Shown: positions 19,306-29,790 of the stretch, in pieces
How positions within the stretch are numbered: the first letter of the stretch is position 1
How the letters are laid out: each line of letters starts with the position of its first letter
Source of the DNA: Mnemiopsis leidyi
Lineage: Eukaryota > Ctenophora > Tentaculata > Lobata > Bolinopsidae
Direction: 5' to 3'
DNA: 30,136 bases
Assembly: GCA_000226015.1 (NCBI GenBank)
Contig: JH152724.1
Coordinates: 156,398 to 186,533, forward strand
Notes under the pieces: model-generated
Told to the model about the DNA's origin: nothing
The model's input: the letters and a program-made list of their open reading frames with translations, nothing else
Databases searched by the model: none
Program-made: the position numbers and the translations under genes

Positions 19306-19722
19306 ATGAAAGATATAAGTGATAACTTTTTTGCTGCGTGTAAATTACTTCTATCTAATGAGACCAGGAAAACGCTTACAATTAGGCCAACAATTCTCCA
19401 ACAACCAGTAATGAACCAGCTCATGAAATACAGTTTAGATAGAAACACGTACGGGCTATATTTAGATCGAGTGAAGTCATTAGCCCTGCCTCAGTTTTAT
19501 TATTCAAAGCGACAAGATGGAGAATCAGAACATACCTTAGACTTGACACAAGGTAGAAAGTTGGCCGACGTCCTGCCCCAGAACATCGTGACGGTTATTG
19601 TTAGGGTCGCTGGGGCAAAATCTGTTGGAAAAATGTTGTGGGGCACGTTGTTCTGTGGCAGGACGACAGGAACCGGTAGAGATCTTTGTGTTTATTTTGT
19701 AAACAAAGCTCAGTTTGTGTAA
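19306..19722 (+). CDS. Unassigned ORF, 138 residues from its first ATG
   Basis: This is one of the longer uninterrupted frames not explained by a repeat. It runs from an ATG at 19306 to a TAA at 19720-19722, and is open upstream to 19270. The peptide has no membrane segment, no known motif, and a Gly/Thr/Arg-rich end (GTLFCGRTTGTGRDL). The last 120 bp contain inverted repeats (CGTCCTGCC at 19569-19577 against 19657-19665, plus CCCCAG/CTGGGG pairs), which may indicate a foldback element and not a gene. A frame of this length is only marginally surprising at this base composition. Confidence 0.22.
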   Translation: MKDISDNFFAACKLLLSNETRKTLTIRPTILQQPVMNQLMKYSLDRNTYGLYLDRVKSLALPQFYYSKRQDGESEHTLDLTQGRKLADVLPQNIVTVIVRVAGAKSVGKMLWGTLFCGRTTGTGRDLCVYFVNKAQFV

Positions 19723-19773
19723 GCATTGCAATTCTCTACATTTGTGAAACCAGAAACAGGAACTATCAATTTA

Positions 19774-19795
19774 CCCGCAGTAATGTAACTGCGGG
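19774..19795. repeat. 8-bp stem hairpin
   Basis: CCCGCAGT and ACTGCGGG are separated by six bases. It is an isolated GC-rich hairpin in AT-rich DNA. Confidence 0.5.
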
Positions 19796-19877
19796 ACACT
19801 TTATAACATAGTAAGTGGGAGTGCTTGAAATGGACAGCAATTACAGCGATTACAGGTCACACACAAAACAATTATAA

Positions 19878-19908
19878 TAAGTACAACAGTCCCTTTTTGT
19901 TGTACTTA
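19878..19908. repeat. 11-bp stem hairpin
   Basis: TAAGTACAACA and its exact reverse complement flank a nine-base T-rich loop. No function is apparent. Confidence 0.5.
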
Positions 19909-20292
19909 CGAAAACTTGCTCTTAACATGCATGAAACTATAGGTAAAATATAGATGTAAACATTTTTAAATGTTTCTTAAAATTAAAGATCAACATTTTC
20001 TACGAATAACTTTTTAGAATTACGCACAACACCGAGGATATTTCAAAAACTTTCAGAATGTAAACATTCATATTTGGCAAAACTAGGTACCTACACTAGG
20101 ACCTACCAACAAACCCATTTAACACGTGTTTAGTACTGTTTACCAACCAGGCCACTCTTACAATTACAACAGCAAGCACTTCCGGCATTTTTCAGATCAT
20201 CTCTTCAAAAAACAACAACAACGATGTACAGCAGGATGTAATGCACGTCATTTAATGTAGGTAGTATAGTGTAGATTGTCACAAGCACGATC

Positions 20293-20645
20293 ACACACAA
20301 ACACACAGACACACAGGCACACACGCACACACACACTGACACACACACACACACTGACAGAAACACATAGGATAAACATACTGATACAACCACACAGACA
20401 CAGCCACACAGAAATAAACACACAAACATACAAACATAAAGGCACAAACACACAAACACACAAACAAACTGATACAAACACACTGAGACACACGCATTGA
20501 CACAAATACCCAGGCGCAAACACACAGACACACAAATACACAGACACACAAAAACACAGACACACAAACACACAGACACACAAACACACAGACATACAAA
20601 CACACAGACACACAAACACACTAACACACAAACACACAGAAAGAA
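20293..20645. repeat. CA-rich microsatellite
   Basis: About 350 bp of ACACACAGAC/ACACACAAAC repeats with an 8-bp higher-order period (ACACACAA, ACACACAG). It produces long Cys/Val-rich spurious ORFs on the minus strand. Confidence 0.95.
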
Positions 20646-20699
20646 AAACACGCGCACTCTCATGTGAAAATACATAACACCGGCTAGCCTTGTCATGAT

Positions 20700-21740
20700 G
20701 TTCTGTATAATAAAGAAACTAGACGTCTGTTACACGTGGACAGTCTACTGCTAATACTTTACAGCATTACACGATGTACCAGCCTATAGTACACTGTTTG
20801 TACCTATACAATGTATAGGTGGGATGTTTGCGACTTACAGTGTAACAATGTGTATAATTGTGTCTCAATGAGTGTAAAGATAATAGTATTGTAATGTTAT
20901 TCTCATGAAATCCATGTAATGTGTAACAAGCACGCGAAAAGAGAATTGTCTTAAGACTAACTCAATCTATGAGTTGAGTAATGTAGCTCAGGAGTTAAGT
21001 TATGTAGCTCTTTGTTTAGCTTTAGGGCGGTGTAAAGATAGTCAACTTTGTTATCTATTACATCTTATGACATTTTACGTGCGGTTAGTTTTACTGCTTG
21101 AGGTTATCCCACCAGTCACAAATAACAATGCTCTGTGTTGGTATGTTTAAGGAGGCGTTTACGGCCAATGTGGCTAAAAACAAAGAGGGTAAACGCAATG
21201 AATAAGACGCATCGGTTCAATTTTAGATTAATTCTATGTTTGATTTACAGAAGCAAAATTGTAAACAAATTAAGTGTATCATAGACTTAAAGCGCATATT
21301 TGAATAGGCAAAATTCTAAGCAAACTTGATTTTCTTTGTTTTGTAAAGTTTTATTCTCTTCAAAGATCCGCAGAACTAATCCATAAAATTTGGATTAGAA
21401 AGTTGATTTCAAACCAACCTAATCCAGCAAGACTACACGAAAAATAGTCTGAAATATAAGTTTCAGCAGATAAGTTAAAATAAACGTTAAATTATATACA
21501 TACGTATATATATATATACGTATCTATGTACGTATATGTTTAACGTATTTTGATTTTAAAATCTAGTATATTACAAAATATTGATTAAGTATGGTTCATG
21601 ACAGTCGTTTGTAAAGATCTAATTCACAGCATCTAATAAAATGAGACGATAAAAACACAAAACTGAAAAATTAACTTTATCTAATGAGTCTTCTGTTGAA
21701 TAAATTTGAAACTTTTGCTAGTTTCTGTACAGCCTCATCC
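20700..21740. other. Intergenic AT-rich sequence
   Basis: No exon seen. TTTATT at 21350-21355 would be an AATAAA for the minus strand, about 390 bp beyond the stop of the downstream LOR cassette. Confidence 0.4.
21501..21522. repeat. TA-rich perfect palindrome
   Basis: TACGTA at both ends of a (TA)n run forms a 22-bp perfect palindrome within a wider TACGTA-rich microsatellite (21493-21538). It is a potential cruciform or unstable site. Confidence 0.8.
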
Positions 21741-22381
21741 TTAGTTGTTCTTCATGTCAGTTGTAGCGTAATCCCACATAAGGGCGAGGGAAGTCATGAA
21801 GGCAACATCAACATCCGGTTCGATGGAGAGACAGTAACCATCTGTACCGACCAGCAACTCCCTAGCAACGTCCTTGCTCATCCTTGCATAGAGCTGGTCC
21901 TGGTTTTCCCCGTCATAGATCTTGATGTCGAATCCCATGACAGAGGATTTCATCATAATGACGGGCTTCAAGTGGCTGAAAAGTTGAAAATGATGGGTTT
22001 CTAGATTACTGTCGATTGATATGGAACGGTTCAGAAAACCTGAAAATAATGGGCATACCATACGTATACTTGTCAAATATTTTTACTGCCAATGACATCG
22101 ACTAAACAACCTAGATAGCAATAGTCTTAAATAACTTACTCGTAATTTGTATCATCATCCTCGTGTGGGTATGGGGGCTCATACACATAGACATAGCACT
22201 TGGTATGTAGAGCAAAGTGTCGGAATGCCATGGTTACACGGCGTTCTTCTAAATTCTGCCCTGCGTTCATGTGCCAGGTGTAACGCCAAGCCCACAGCTT
22301 CTTCTTGATCTTGCAGATCTCGTTTCCATATGCATCAAGCAATATGTGCTTCTCACGAAGTGTTCCCCAGGGATTTTTTAC
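21741..22381 (-). CDS. LOR gene: second exon 2 + exon 3 cassette (2b 22381-22140, 3b 21975-21741)
   Basis: This is a complete tandem copy of the LOR terminal exon pair. Exon 2b follows an ATTCAG acceptor, is 242 nt (the same length and phase as 2a) and ends TACGA/GTAAGT. Exon 3b follows CTTTTCAG and encodes 77 residues to a stop at 21741. By eye about 71 of 80 residues of 2b match 2a, and about 67 of the first 75 of 3b match 3a. All splice sites and frames are intact, which argues for purifying selection and against pseudogenisation. I found no second first exon between 22382 and 23842, so the cassette would be used by splicing exon 1 (26992) to 22381, skipping 2a and 3a, to give a 217-residue isoform. 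Changed residues include MAL to WAW near the exon 2 centre and ISQDN to VGTDG in exon 3. Confidence 0.88.
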
Positions 22382-23842
22382 CTGAATTTGATTTTAGAAG
22401 ATTGATGCTCTAACGTATAATTTTCTTATTGTGGCAATGCAAAAACATAATCATTGATGGTACCCTGAGATTAAAAAGGACCGTGGTACAAAATTAAACG
22501 CATTGTTCGAAGGGTAATCATGCATTAAAAGATTTCTACAAAATACAAAGAATCACTACAAAGTCACTCGGCTACATCTCATTGAATCACTTTTAGTAGC
22601 AATTACAGTTATATTTGACTAGATATACCTAACTAAGAGGACGCAATTTATTGTTGTTTTTTGCCTTTCAATACAGTCATAAAAAAAATCCTCCTTCTCC
22701 AAGATTTTCTACACAATATAACCTTATTTGCTATCAGGATCATTATATCCAATTAGATTAGGGAATTCCAAAAATGAATAATCTAAATGAATAAATTCCA
22801 AAAATACTCCTCAGGTTATTATATTTTAGTATTTTCCCCATTAGTCAAAAAATAAAATGTCAAGAGTTTATGCTAGAAATATATAAGCACTGTTGTTGTG
22901 AATAGGTCCCGAATGGGCATCCCAATATAATAATAAAACGGGGCCAGGAAGCTTTAACTAACAGCGATTTATTAAGGGTCTAAAATGGAATAAATCTTGC
23001 TCATGCTATTCTGCTTAAATCTATGGTGCTTTGTAGTATGTACTATGTTGTATATTATACCACATTATATCATCGCATCATCTATTATAAGTTTCTGAAA
23101 AATTCAATTCCAATTACAAAATATGAAATCCTTTAAATGGCTCAGCTATTTGGTAAATATTCAATACAAAAAACTTGTTAAACTGCACAAAGCATGCAAA
23201 CCATGGCAAAACTTAAAATGTTTCATTTATGCATTAGAAATAAGAATTTTTCCATCAAATTCAATTTACTTTATTCCACTTCAAAGTTCATAAAGTAAAC
23301 AATGATTCAGCCATTACACTTTTTATGTTGACATATTGAAGATCTCAATGAATCACTTAGCTTAGGTCAAATTTCAAAACAACTCATCCCATAATCAACT
23401 GCACAAAACATAAATAACAATTTTGACTTTATATCTATTGAATTTACGCAACCTGTGAATCTAAGGAAGTTTTGTAACTCTGACAAACCCATTTGCCACC
23501 ACGAGAAAAACCAAAAGTGATTATTGGCTTGGCAAACATGTATTTTCGCTGCACTCAGCCAGAAAGCTGACATGTCAGACCCTTGGGTTTATTACCCATA
23601 AATATTAATATGCACAAATTTTGTAGACAGACTTTTTTGGACAAGATTACCTAGTCTTTTGATGAAGCATATACTATGATCCCGGTACCTGAAAACAGTT
23701 CAGGGGCTCTATCAAGGCTTAAAGATAGCCATTTGTCATCTACTGCAACAACTACTAAGAAAAATGAGCATCATTATTTGACATAACAACCTCGAGCTCG
23801 GCAATGATATAATGTGGATTTGTCCATTATTTTCTTATTCTA
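22382..23842 (-). other. Spacer between LOR cassettes
   Basis: AT-rich, with no second copy of LOR exon 1 recognisable. TTTATT at 23588-23593 is an AATAAA on the minus strand, 250 bp after the stop of cassette a, and is a plausible poly(A) signal for that isoform. Confidence 0.5.
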
Positions 23843-26800
23843 TTATCCAGCACCATCCTGCTTCATATCAGTAGTGGCATAATCCCACATGAGGGCTAAA
23901 GCAGTCATGAAGGCTACATCAACGTCCGGTTCGATTGAGAGACAGTAATTATCTTGTGATATAAGTAGCTCCCTGGCAACGTCTTTGCTCATCCGGGCAT
24001 AGATTTGATCCTGATTTTCGGCATCATAGATCTTGATATCGAATCCCATTACAGAGGCTTTCATCATTATAACAGGCTTCAGGTGACTGAAAATTCAACC
24101 AGTTTACTACAGGGTATAAAACGCCATTAAAAGACTTTGGGGAAAACTTCACGACTATGTATGTAAAACATTGGGAAAATTCTGTGCTTATCTGTGCCAT
24201 AAATTAGGAGCATTTACCTATAGTCAGTGTCGTCATCCTCGTGTGGGTATGGGGGCTCATACACATAGACATAGCACTTGGTATGTAAAGCAAAGTGTCT
24301 GAATGCCATGGTAACGCGACGTTCCTCCATGTTCTCCCCTGCATTCATGTGCCAGGTGTATCGCAATGCCATTATCTTTTTTTTCATTTTGCAAATTTCG
24401 TTCCCATATGCATCAAGCATTATGTGTTTTTCCCGTAACGTTTTCCAAGGATTTTTGACCTGGGAATTTAATTTTATGACGAGTCAAAACTTTGTGCATA
24501 TTTTCAAATAGTTTTAGTATGTACAAGTATGATATTCCATTATTCAGGCTGGCCATAAAAGGGCTTTTGAGTAAGCATGCCATCTCGGTCCTCAGATACA
24601 AATTATAAACACTGCAAAGTTTGTATCTGTGACTCAAGAAAACTCGAGGATGGTATAAAGGTTATTATTGCATATAGCTCAATGTATCAATGCTATCCTA
24701 GAGGAGTGCGCTAAGGGCATTCGCCTATGCAATATTCTTTGGTCGACTCAGCCGAATGACCGGAAAACCGTGATTGAGGGTTAAATGAGGAGGGTCTCCG
24801 TTAAAAGATCTAGAATCTTCCAGGAGCCCCTTCAGTATAACTGTAAAAGCCTGGGTACAGGTGTAACAAAATACAAAATCATCATAAGCAACTTATCGAG
24901 ACTACATCAGTCATCAGTTATGAGTGTTGACTTTCCCTTCTAGGGTTGCTAAATCAGACATGTATATTAATATATTATTGTAAATAGTCTTACCTTACAT
25001 GCCCAGTTTCAAGGGCTTATTTTTACAATTTTTGCCATGATGAAATTAATTAGTACATAGCATCATGTGACTAATGTCAGTTCCTTACAATTTTCATAGT
25101 TTTTTGTTCAGATATTTTAACAGTTTTTATGTTAGTTAATATTAGATATAAGCCATTTTTATAATTGTTCACTTTTAGGTCTATTGATATTGTTGCCTAT
25201 TTATATAAACATATCATTATAAGTCTCGTTTTATGATTAAGGTCTTACCAGGGTGTACTACTTACAGAAAAAAAATGATTTGTCATATCCTTCACAGCTA
25301 AGAAGCCTCATTAAATCATATATTACCCCTTTGTGTATTGCTGTGTAAAATTTGATGTTTATTTGTCTAATCATGATAATAGGGGCTTCCCTATTCATCG
25401 AGATCTCTATTCGAGATCCACTATAATAATAATTAAACTTTCAATTTATCGCTTTAAATCCAAAACGGGTTCAAAATCCTCAAGATCTAACCACAACCAT
25501 CAAAAGCAATGCTCACAAAGGTATCACGTAAATGTAAGTAAATAGTTGTAACAGAGACTTGAAAATTTAAAACTATTATATATGAATTAAAGCTCTAAGA
25601 GAGGGATAGTTAAAAAAACTTCTCTGTCCCCTAATTTTTCTCAAAACAAAAGTCACACATTTAGCAAACTTCTCCAATGAGCTCTATCCTGAGCAATTAA
25701 CGTTAAATATTTTAAATTATTGAACGAAAATTTTCGAACACTGAGGTCTTGCAATATCAGTGAGAAAAGGTTTGACTGCAGTCATCCACGTTGCCCTTGC
25801 AACTGTAAGGTGTTGACAGCGAAGATAAGCAACGAATAGGCTGGACCATCTGGTACTGACATTGGCTTCGCATTGCAGCTTTTATACAAGTTTTTGTTGG
25901 AGATGTGGTGGGGATACTTGTAATCCAAAATTAATCGTAGATGGCGTCTATGAGCAATGTCTAACTTTTCCAATACTGATTTAGGGGCAGCCCAGGAACT
26001 AGAATCGTGCATAAGGACGGAAACAACCAACCTACAACAGTAGCCGCTTGTTCAGAGGGATCATATGATTACAAGCTTTCTTGTACTTGCTAAAAGCAGC
26101 CTATCCCAGACTTATCCTTCTAGTGATACTCTTTCTCCAAAGCTCGTTAACTGCAATTGGTTTACCCTGATTGTCTTTTAGTCACTTTTCAGCTAAGTAC
26201 ACATGAATGAAAGTTTTGTCTTCATTGACTTCTGTGGCCATTGGCAACAGCACCCTACTTGTGCAGGACAACTGTTTTGTAGAAACAGGTCTGAAGCTAT
26301 TGAGAAAGCCCTTGGTACATATAGCATTTGGCATGACTTCAGTTTTTTATCCTTACAAGTGGCATGGAACAGTTGATGACAAATAGAACATTAAATTTTT
26401 TCTGTAATATCCACAGAAGCAGGAACTTTACAGCCTGAAACCTGGGCACAGTGTTATTGAAACGCAGGTCTTTCTACAGGGATTCGTTAATTTAACATCG
26501 ATTTTATTCTTCTCAATAAAGTGAGTAACAAGGTCTTTAGAAAAAAAGAGCTTTAGAACATACAAGGTCTTTAGAAAATACCGATGTCTTTGCTGGAGTC
26601 TTGACTTGAACATGGTCATTGTTCTCTTTAGCCTTAGGACTGGCTTTGGTCCCCATGTAGGACCCCATCTGCCCGTTTTTCATACCTTCTAAGTAATCAA
26701 ACTCAATAAATGTTTTTAATTTGTAGTGTTGAAATAGTAAGCAAAATTGTTCTTTTCTCCATAAAACTATTCATCTTCATAAAACTGTTTCATTAACAGT

Positions 26801-27168
26801 CAGCAAATGTTAATTAGTAAAAACAGTTTCTTTACATTGCTTGATGCCTTAAAACCAGACTTGGTGACCAATATAGAAGTTCACCTCCCAAAAATTACCA
26901 TTCTGTATTCTACTGTCTAGCCTTTTTTATGGCATGTAAGTCAAAACGACATTTAAATAAGCTAGGATAATGAATGGATGGATTAACCCACCTGGAAAAA
27001 TAGTTGTCCGTTGGAGTCAGTTATCTTGAAGCAATCTTCCCGGAGCTTGAAAAACTTTTCTCTGAGCATTATTTGAAATGGCCCAGGCATACAATACTGG
27101 GGACCAAATATACATATCTTATGGTTTGGATCAGCTTGTCGCAAAGATTGATGTGTTGTAACAGCCAT
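23843..27168 (-). CDS. LURP-one-related (LOR) / tubby-C-terminal-like protein, three exons
   Basis: The exons are 27168-26992, 24459-24218 (2a) and 24086-23843 (3a); spliced length is 220 residues. Exon 1 starts at ATG and ends CAG/GTGGGT. Exon 2a starts after TTCCCAG, in frame as VKNPWKTLREKH, and ends TATAG/GTAAAT. Exon 3a follows ATTTTCAG, and the split Ser codon restores frame to TAA. Family landmarks appear in order: FGPQYCMPGPF (21-31), DCFKITDSNGQLFFQVKNP (45-63), LDAYGNEIC, then the C-terminal SIEPDVDVAFMTALALMWDY hydrophobic helix that fills the barrel in this fold. Length matches the usual 200-220. Members are phospholipid-scramblase- and tubby-like; animal LOR proteins have no established role, and membrane phosphoinositide binding is only inferred from the fold. 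Intron 1 (about 2.5 kb) contains a decayed LINE in the same orientation. A duplicate of exons 2-3 lies downstream. Confidence 0.92.
24460..25764 (-). other. 3' half of LOR intron 1
   Basis: AT-rich intronic sequence with no further exon recognised. Small ORFs at 24413-24637 and 25333-25545 are not supported. Confidence 0.5.
25765..26150 (-). mobile_element. Degenerate LINE (non-LTR retrotransposon) ORF2 C-terminal fragment
   Basis: The minus-strand translation shows the conserved region that follows the reverse transcriptase in many LINEs. ITRRISLG then AAFSKYKK then PLNKRLLL lie in one frame, broken by two stops. In the next frame come VSVLMHDSSSWA and HRRHLRLILDYKYPHHISNK. At least one frameshift and two stops show it is dead. 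It lies within LOR intron 1 in the host gene's orientation. No target-site duplication or poly(A) tail was found. Confidence 0.75.
26160..26990 (-). other. 5' half of LOR intron 1
   Basis: Possibly further decayed retroelement sequence upstream of the recognisable LINE segment, but no conserved motif is readable. The ORF at 26428-26619 is not supported. Confidence 0.4.
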
Positions 27169-27900
27169 TTGGAGGCTAACTGAGATGTATCACATTAAAT
27201 TTCAGCTATAATTAATACAGAGAAGTATTTTTAGGGTGGGGTCACAAACCGTTTCATCACATTCATGACCCTTTTCGAAAGTTATCAAAATTAATGAGTT
27301 AAAATAACTATCTGAACCAGAATCACAAGGCTTTGTTTTGAAGTTGCCATTACTGGCACTATTTCAATAGTCATAGCATCGCCGCCTGGACCATTGCATC
27401 CTATTCCCAAATTCCAAATGTTTATGCTCAACGGCATAGATGAACTTAAAGAATATGTTTTATTTCTATAATTCCAACTACCCCAAGAAGATGGTGGAGA
27501 ACATATCATCTAAAGTTAAAACTTTTAAGCGTAGGCTTCCGGCCAGTAAGAATACTTCAAACAGTTCAATCTTACTACCTGCTTCTTCTGATTATAAGAC
27601 TATTTAGGGTGGTTTTTACCTTTGGTAGTAACATAGCATTAATTGAAGCAGTTGATAAGTTTGAATCAGTAATGGAATTTGGAAACCTCGCCAAGTCTGT
27701 CATCTGCTACATCTGTGTCAACCAATGCAAGTGACAATCCTCCAGGAAAAAAGTTTTTCAGTTATGTTAAATGCACTAGCTCTTCTCTTAGACATCACCT
27801 TCTCACCCCCGAAAACATGCAGAAAATAGTGTAATCATGGTTACTGCATATGTTGCTGCATGATTGGTAGAGATCATTCCTACACTATCCATGGGCTAAA
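27169..27900. other. LOR 5' flank and intergenic sequence
   Basis: Contains the presumed LOR promoter, with no clear TATA box. A minus-strand frame (27507-27291) containing SSWGSWNY and GCNGPGGDAMTIEI is open, but has no donor or recognisable family. Confidence 0.35.
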
Positions 27901-27943
27901 GATATGACGTGCACCAGGGACATGTTCTAGCTACAATTTGATG

Positions 27944-28060
27944 CACATCTTCATCTGTAAATTATGTAGACAGAGGAAATGTTATGTGGAAAGAACAGTT
28001 AGGCCTCTGCATAGGCCTCTTGCTGAAAATAGATCGAATTTTTTTTGTAAGCTTTTAAAC
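27944..28060 (+). mobile_element. Possible GIY-YIG endonuclease remnant (Penelope-like retroelement)
   Basis: The frame reads FICKLCRQRKCYVERTVRPL then HRPLAENRSNFF. This resembles the C-x-x-C, YVG-x-T-x-RPL, R-x-AEHR-S pattern of GIY-YIG domains in Penelope-like and related retroelements. The first Gly of the motif is changed (YVE), and no reverse transcriptase is seen nearby, so it would be a decayed tail. The identification rests on a short pattern. Confidence 0.35.
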
Positions 28061-28235
28061 AATCATGCATTAAAATTTTCAGATGACTATTCAGGCAAAG
28101 AAAATCAAATTTATTTACCAAAGGTAGATGTATATGGGTAGTAAAGTGCAAACCTAGGTCTCTTCAGGTTATTTTTATTATCTATATTTCTAAAAATATA
28201 GACATTAACTTAAAAATCTAATGCCTGAAGTTTCA

Positions 28236-28400
28236 CCTAACCAGGTGCTTACGCACCCTACGCGATACCTCTGGTGGCGCGCATAGCGCCCAAAAGGGCT
28301 CTGGTTAGGCAATGACTTGCTTCACCTATCCAGGTGCTTACGCACTGTACGTGCACAGCTGTTCTGATTGCGTGTAGCTCACAAAAGGGCTTTGGTTAGA
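28236..28400. repeat. Tandem pair of structured 89-bp units
   Basis: Unit 1 (28236-28309) is closed by CCTAACCAG/CTGGTTAGG and contains hairpins GGTGC-TTAC-GCACC, GGCGC-GCATA-GCGCC and an overlapping GCCC-AAAA-GGGC. Unit 2 (28325-28400) starts 89 bp later, keeps CCTATCCAGGTGCTTACGCAC and the AAAAGGGCTTTGGTTAG end, and has diverged in the middle. The spacer TGACTTGCT also recurs after each unit. At 74-75 nt the fold resembles a cloverleaf, but there is no T-loop consensus, so it is not a canonical tRNA gene. Confidence 0.7.
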
Positions 28401-28890
28401 GCAAGTGACTTGCTGAAGGGTGTAATGAGTATATATAATATGCTTGTACAGGAGTGCTCCGGCACTCAACAGCTGTGTTTTGGTGACCCACGAATCTTTT
28501 GATTTCATACATCTCTTAGGTGTTCGAGAGCAAGATTTTCTATTTTATTTTCATTGTGTAAACTTGTATGTAATTGATTGATTTGAAAGATTTCAATAAA
28601 AAAATTCAATAATATACTATATATATTAAATAATCCGGTAATTGGGTGTACGTTACTTGTAGGGTGATAACCTACTGTCACGGCCATCACATGATCTCAC
28701 ACATTTCTGGCCTGGTGAAGAAATTCTAGACATGCATTGTCCAATGATACAAGGATGGCAGACTTTGAAAGCACACGCTGAATGTTCCTTAACAGCAGTT
28801 TTGTGAAACCTGGATCAAAAAATACTAGTAGTAATTCACCAAATAATAGGAGCTCATCAAAAACGTCCTAGTAACCTCTAATGTGTAATT

Positions 28891-28926
28891 AAAATAAATA
28901 AATAAATAAATAACAAATAACAAATA
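28891..28926. repeat. (AATA)n microsatellite
   Basis: Short AAATAAATAAATAAATAAAT run next to the intact MITE. Confidence 0.85.
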
Positions 28927-28951
28927 ATGATGCAAGCATCATCATACATAA

Positions 28952-29426
28952 GGGGTCGTTCACATAGGACGTCAGAAAACTTTCGGTAACTTTTACCCCC
29001 CTCCCCCACCCCCTCCGTCATCATTCGTCATCATTACAAAACCTCCCTAGATGTCAGAGGTAAATTACCATATTGGCATCATCACAGTCGGAATCCCCCC
29101 CCCCCCTTACTTCATGTAAAAAAAACTTTGATTTTTGGTTTAATTTGCAGTAATTCTTGAAAATTTTCTTACTAAGTCAGTGAAAACACAGTATTTCACC
29201 AAATTTCTGAATTATCAGAACTTTTACCTAAAATTCTTTCTTCTGATTTTGTAAAATTTTGATAAAATTTTTCAAAAGAGATCAAAAATTTTCAAAAACT
29301 ACTATAAAACCTTTAAATTTTTTGATGACATCATCATTGGCCAAACCCTCTTCCCCCTCGTCATCAATCGTCATCATTTGAAAACCCCCTACCCCTCTAT
29401 GTGGTGACGTCATATGTAATGACCCC
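28952..29426. mobile_element. Intact PIF/Harbinger-like MITE, 475 bp
   Basis: Terminal inverted repeats of about 23 bp: GGGGTCGTTCACATAGGACG on the left and the inverted GGGGTCATTACATATGACG on the right. Each end is flanked by TAA (28949-28951 and 29427-29429), matching the 3-bp TWA target duplications of Harbinger transposons. The interior is non-coding with C-rich and T-rich blocks. A diverged truncated copy lies at 9995-10402. Element boundaries and target duplication are directly visible; family assignment follows from them. Confidence 0.85.
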
Positions 29427-29429
29427 TAA

Positions 29430-29660
29430 TCACTCAAAAATATCAACATAAATTTACAAATTGTTAAAAACTATAAGATATTAAAAATCTAATGAATGTT
29501 TATAAATCTCTTTTGACATTTGAGCAACAATTATAAGATAATCCTTAGGATAAGTATTATGCTTGAGCTTATTCTGCAAGTAATTAACACCTTCTTCTTT
29601 ATTTAAAACTTCATCAGAGATTTCCCAAAAATTACCCACCCCACAAATTCCAAACGTTTT
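29430..29660. other. AT-rich spacer
   Basis: No feature recognised. Confidence 0.4.
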
Positions 29661-29758
29661 AGATTACACTTGAGTACTTCCAAATTTGATTTAAAAACGT
29701 TTAAACTAGACGTTACACTTGAATACTTCAAAATTTGATTTAAAAACGTTTAAACTAG
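29661..29758. repeat. Two-unit tandem duplication, about 47-50 bp
   Basis: TTACACTTGAGTACTTCCAA and TTACACTTGAATACTTCAAA each precede an identical ATTTGATTTAAAAACGTTTA segment. Confidence 0.85.
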
Positions 29759-29790
29759 ATGACATCTTAACCTCAATAAATAACTTATTA

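Noticed and set aside
20205-20696. Long Cys/Val-rich ORFs on the minus strand
   Set aside because: They are translations of the CA-rich microsatellite in several frames.
27291-27509. Minus-strand frame with SSWGSWNY and GCNGPGGD, vaguely like vitelline membrane outer layer repeats
   Set aside because: The expected cysteine and Gly-Asp-Asp-Thr-Ala pattern is absent and there is no splice context.
28236-28309. tRNA gene
   Set aside because: Cloverleaf-like pairing and size, but no T-loop or anticodon-arm consensus.
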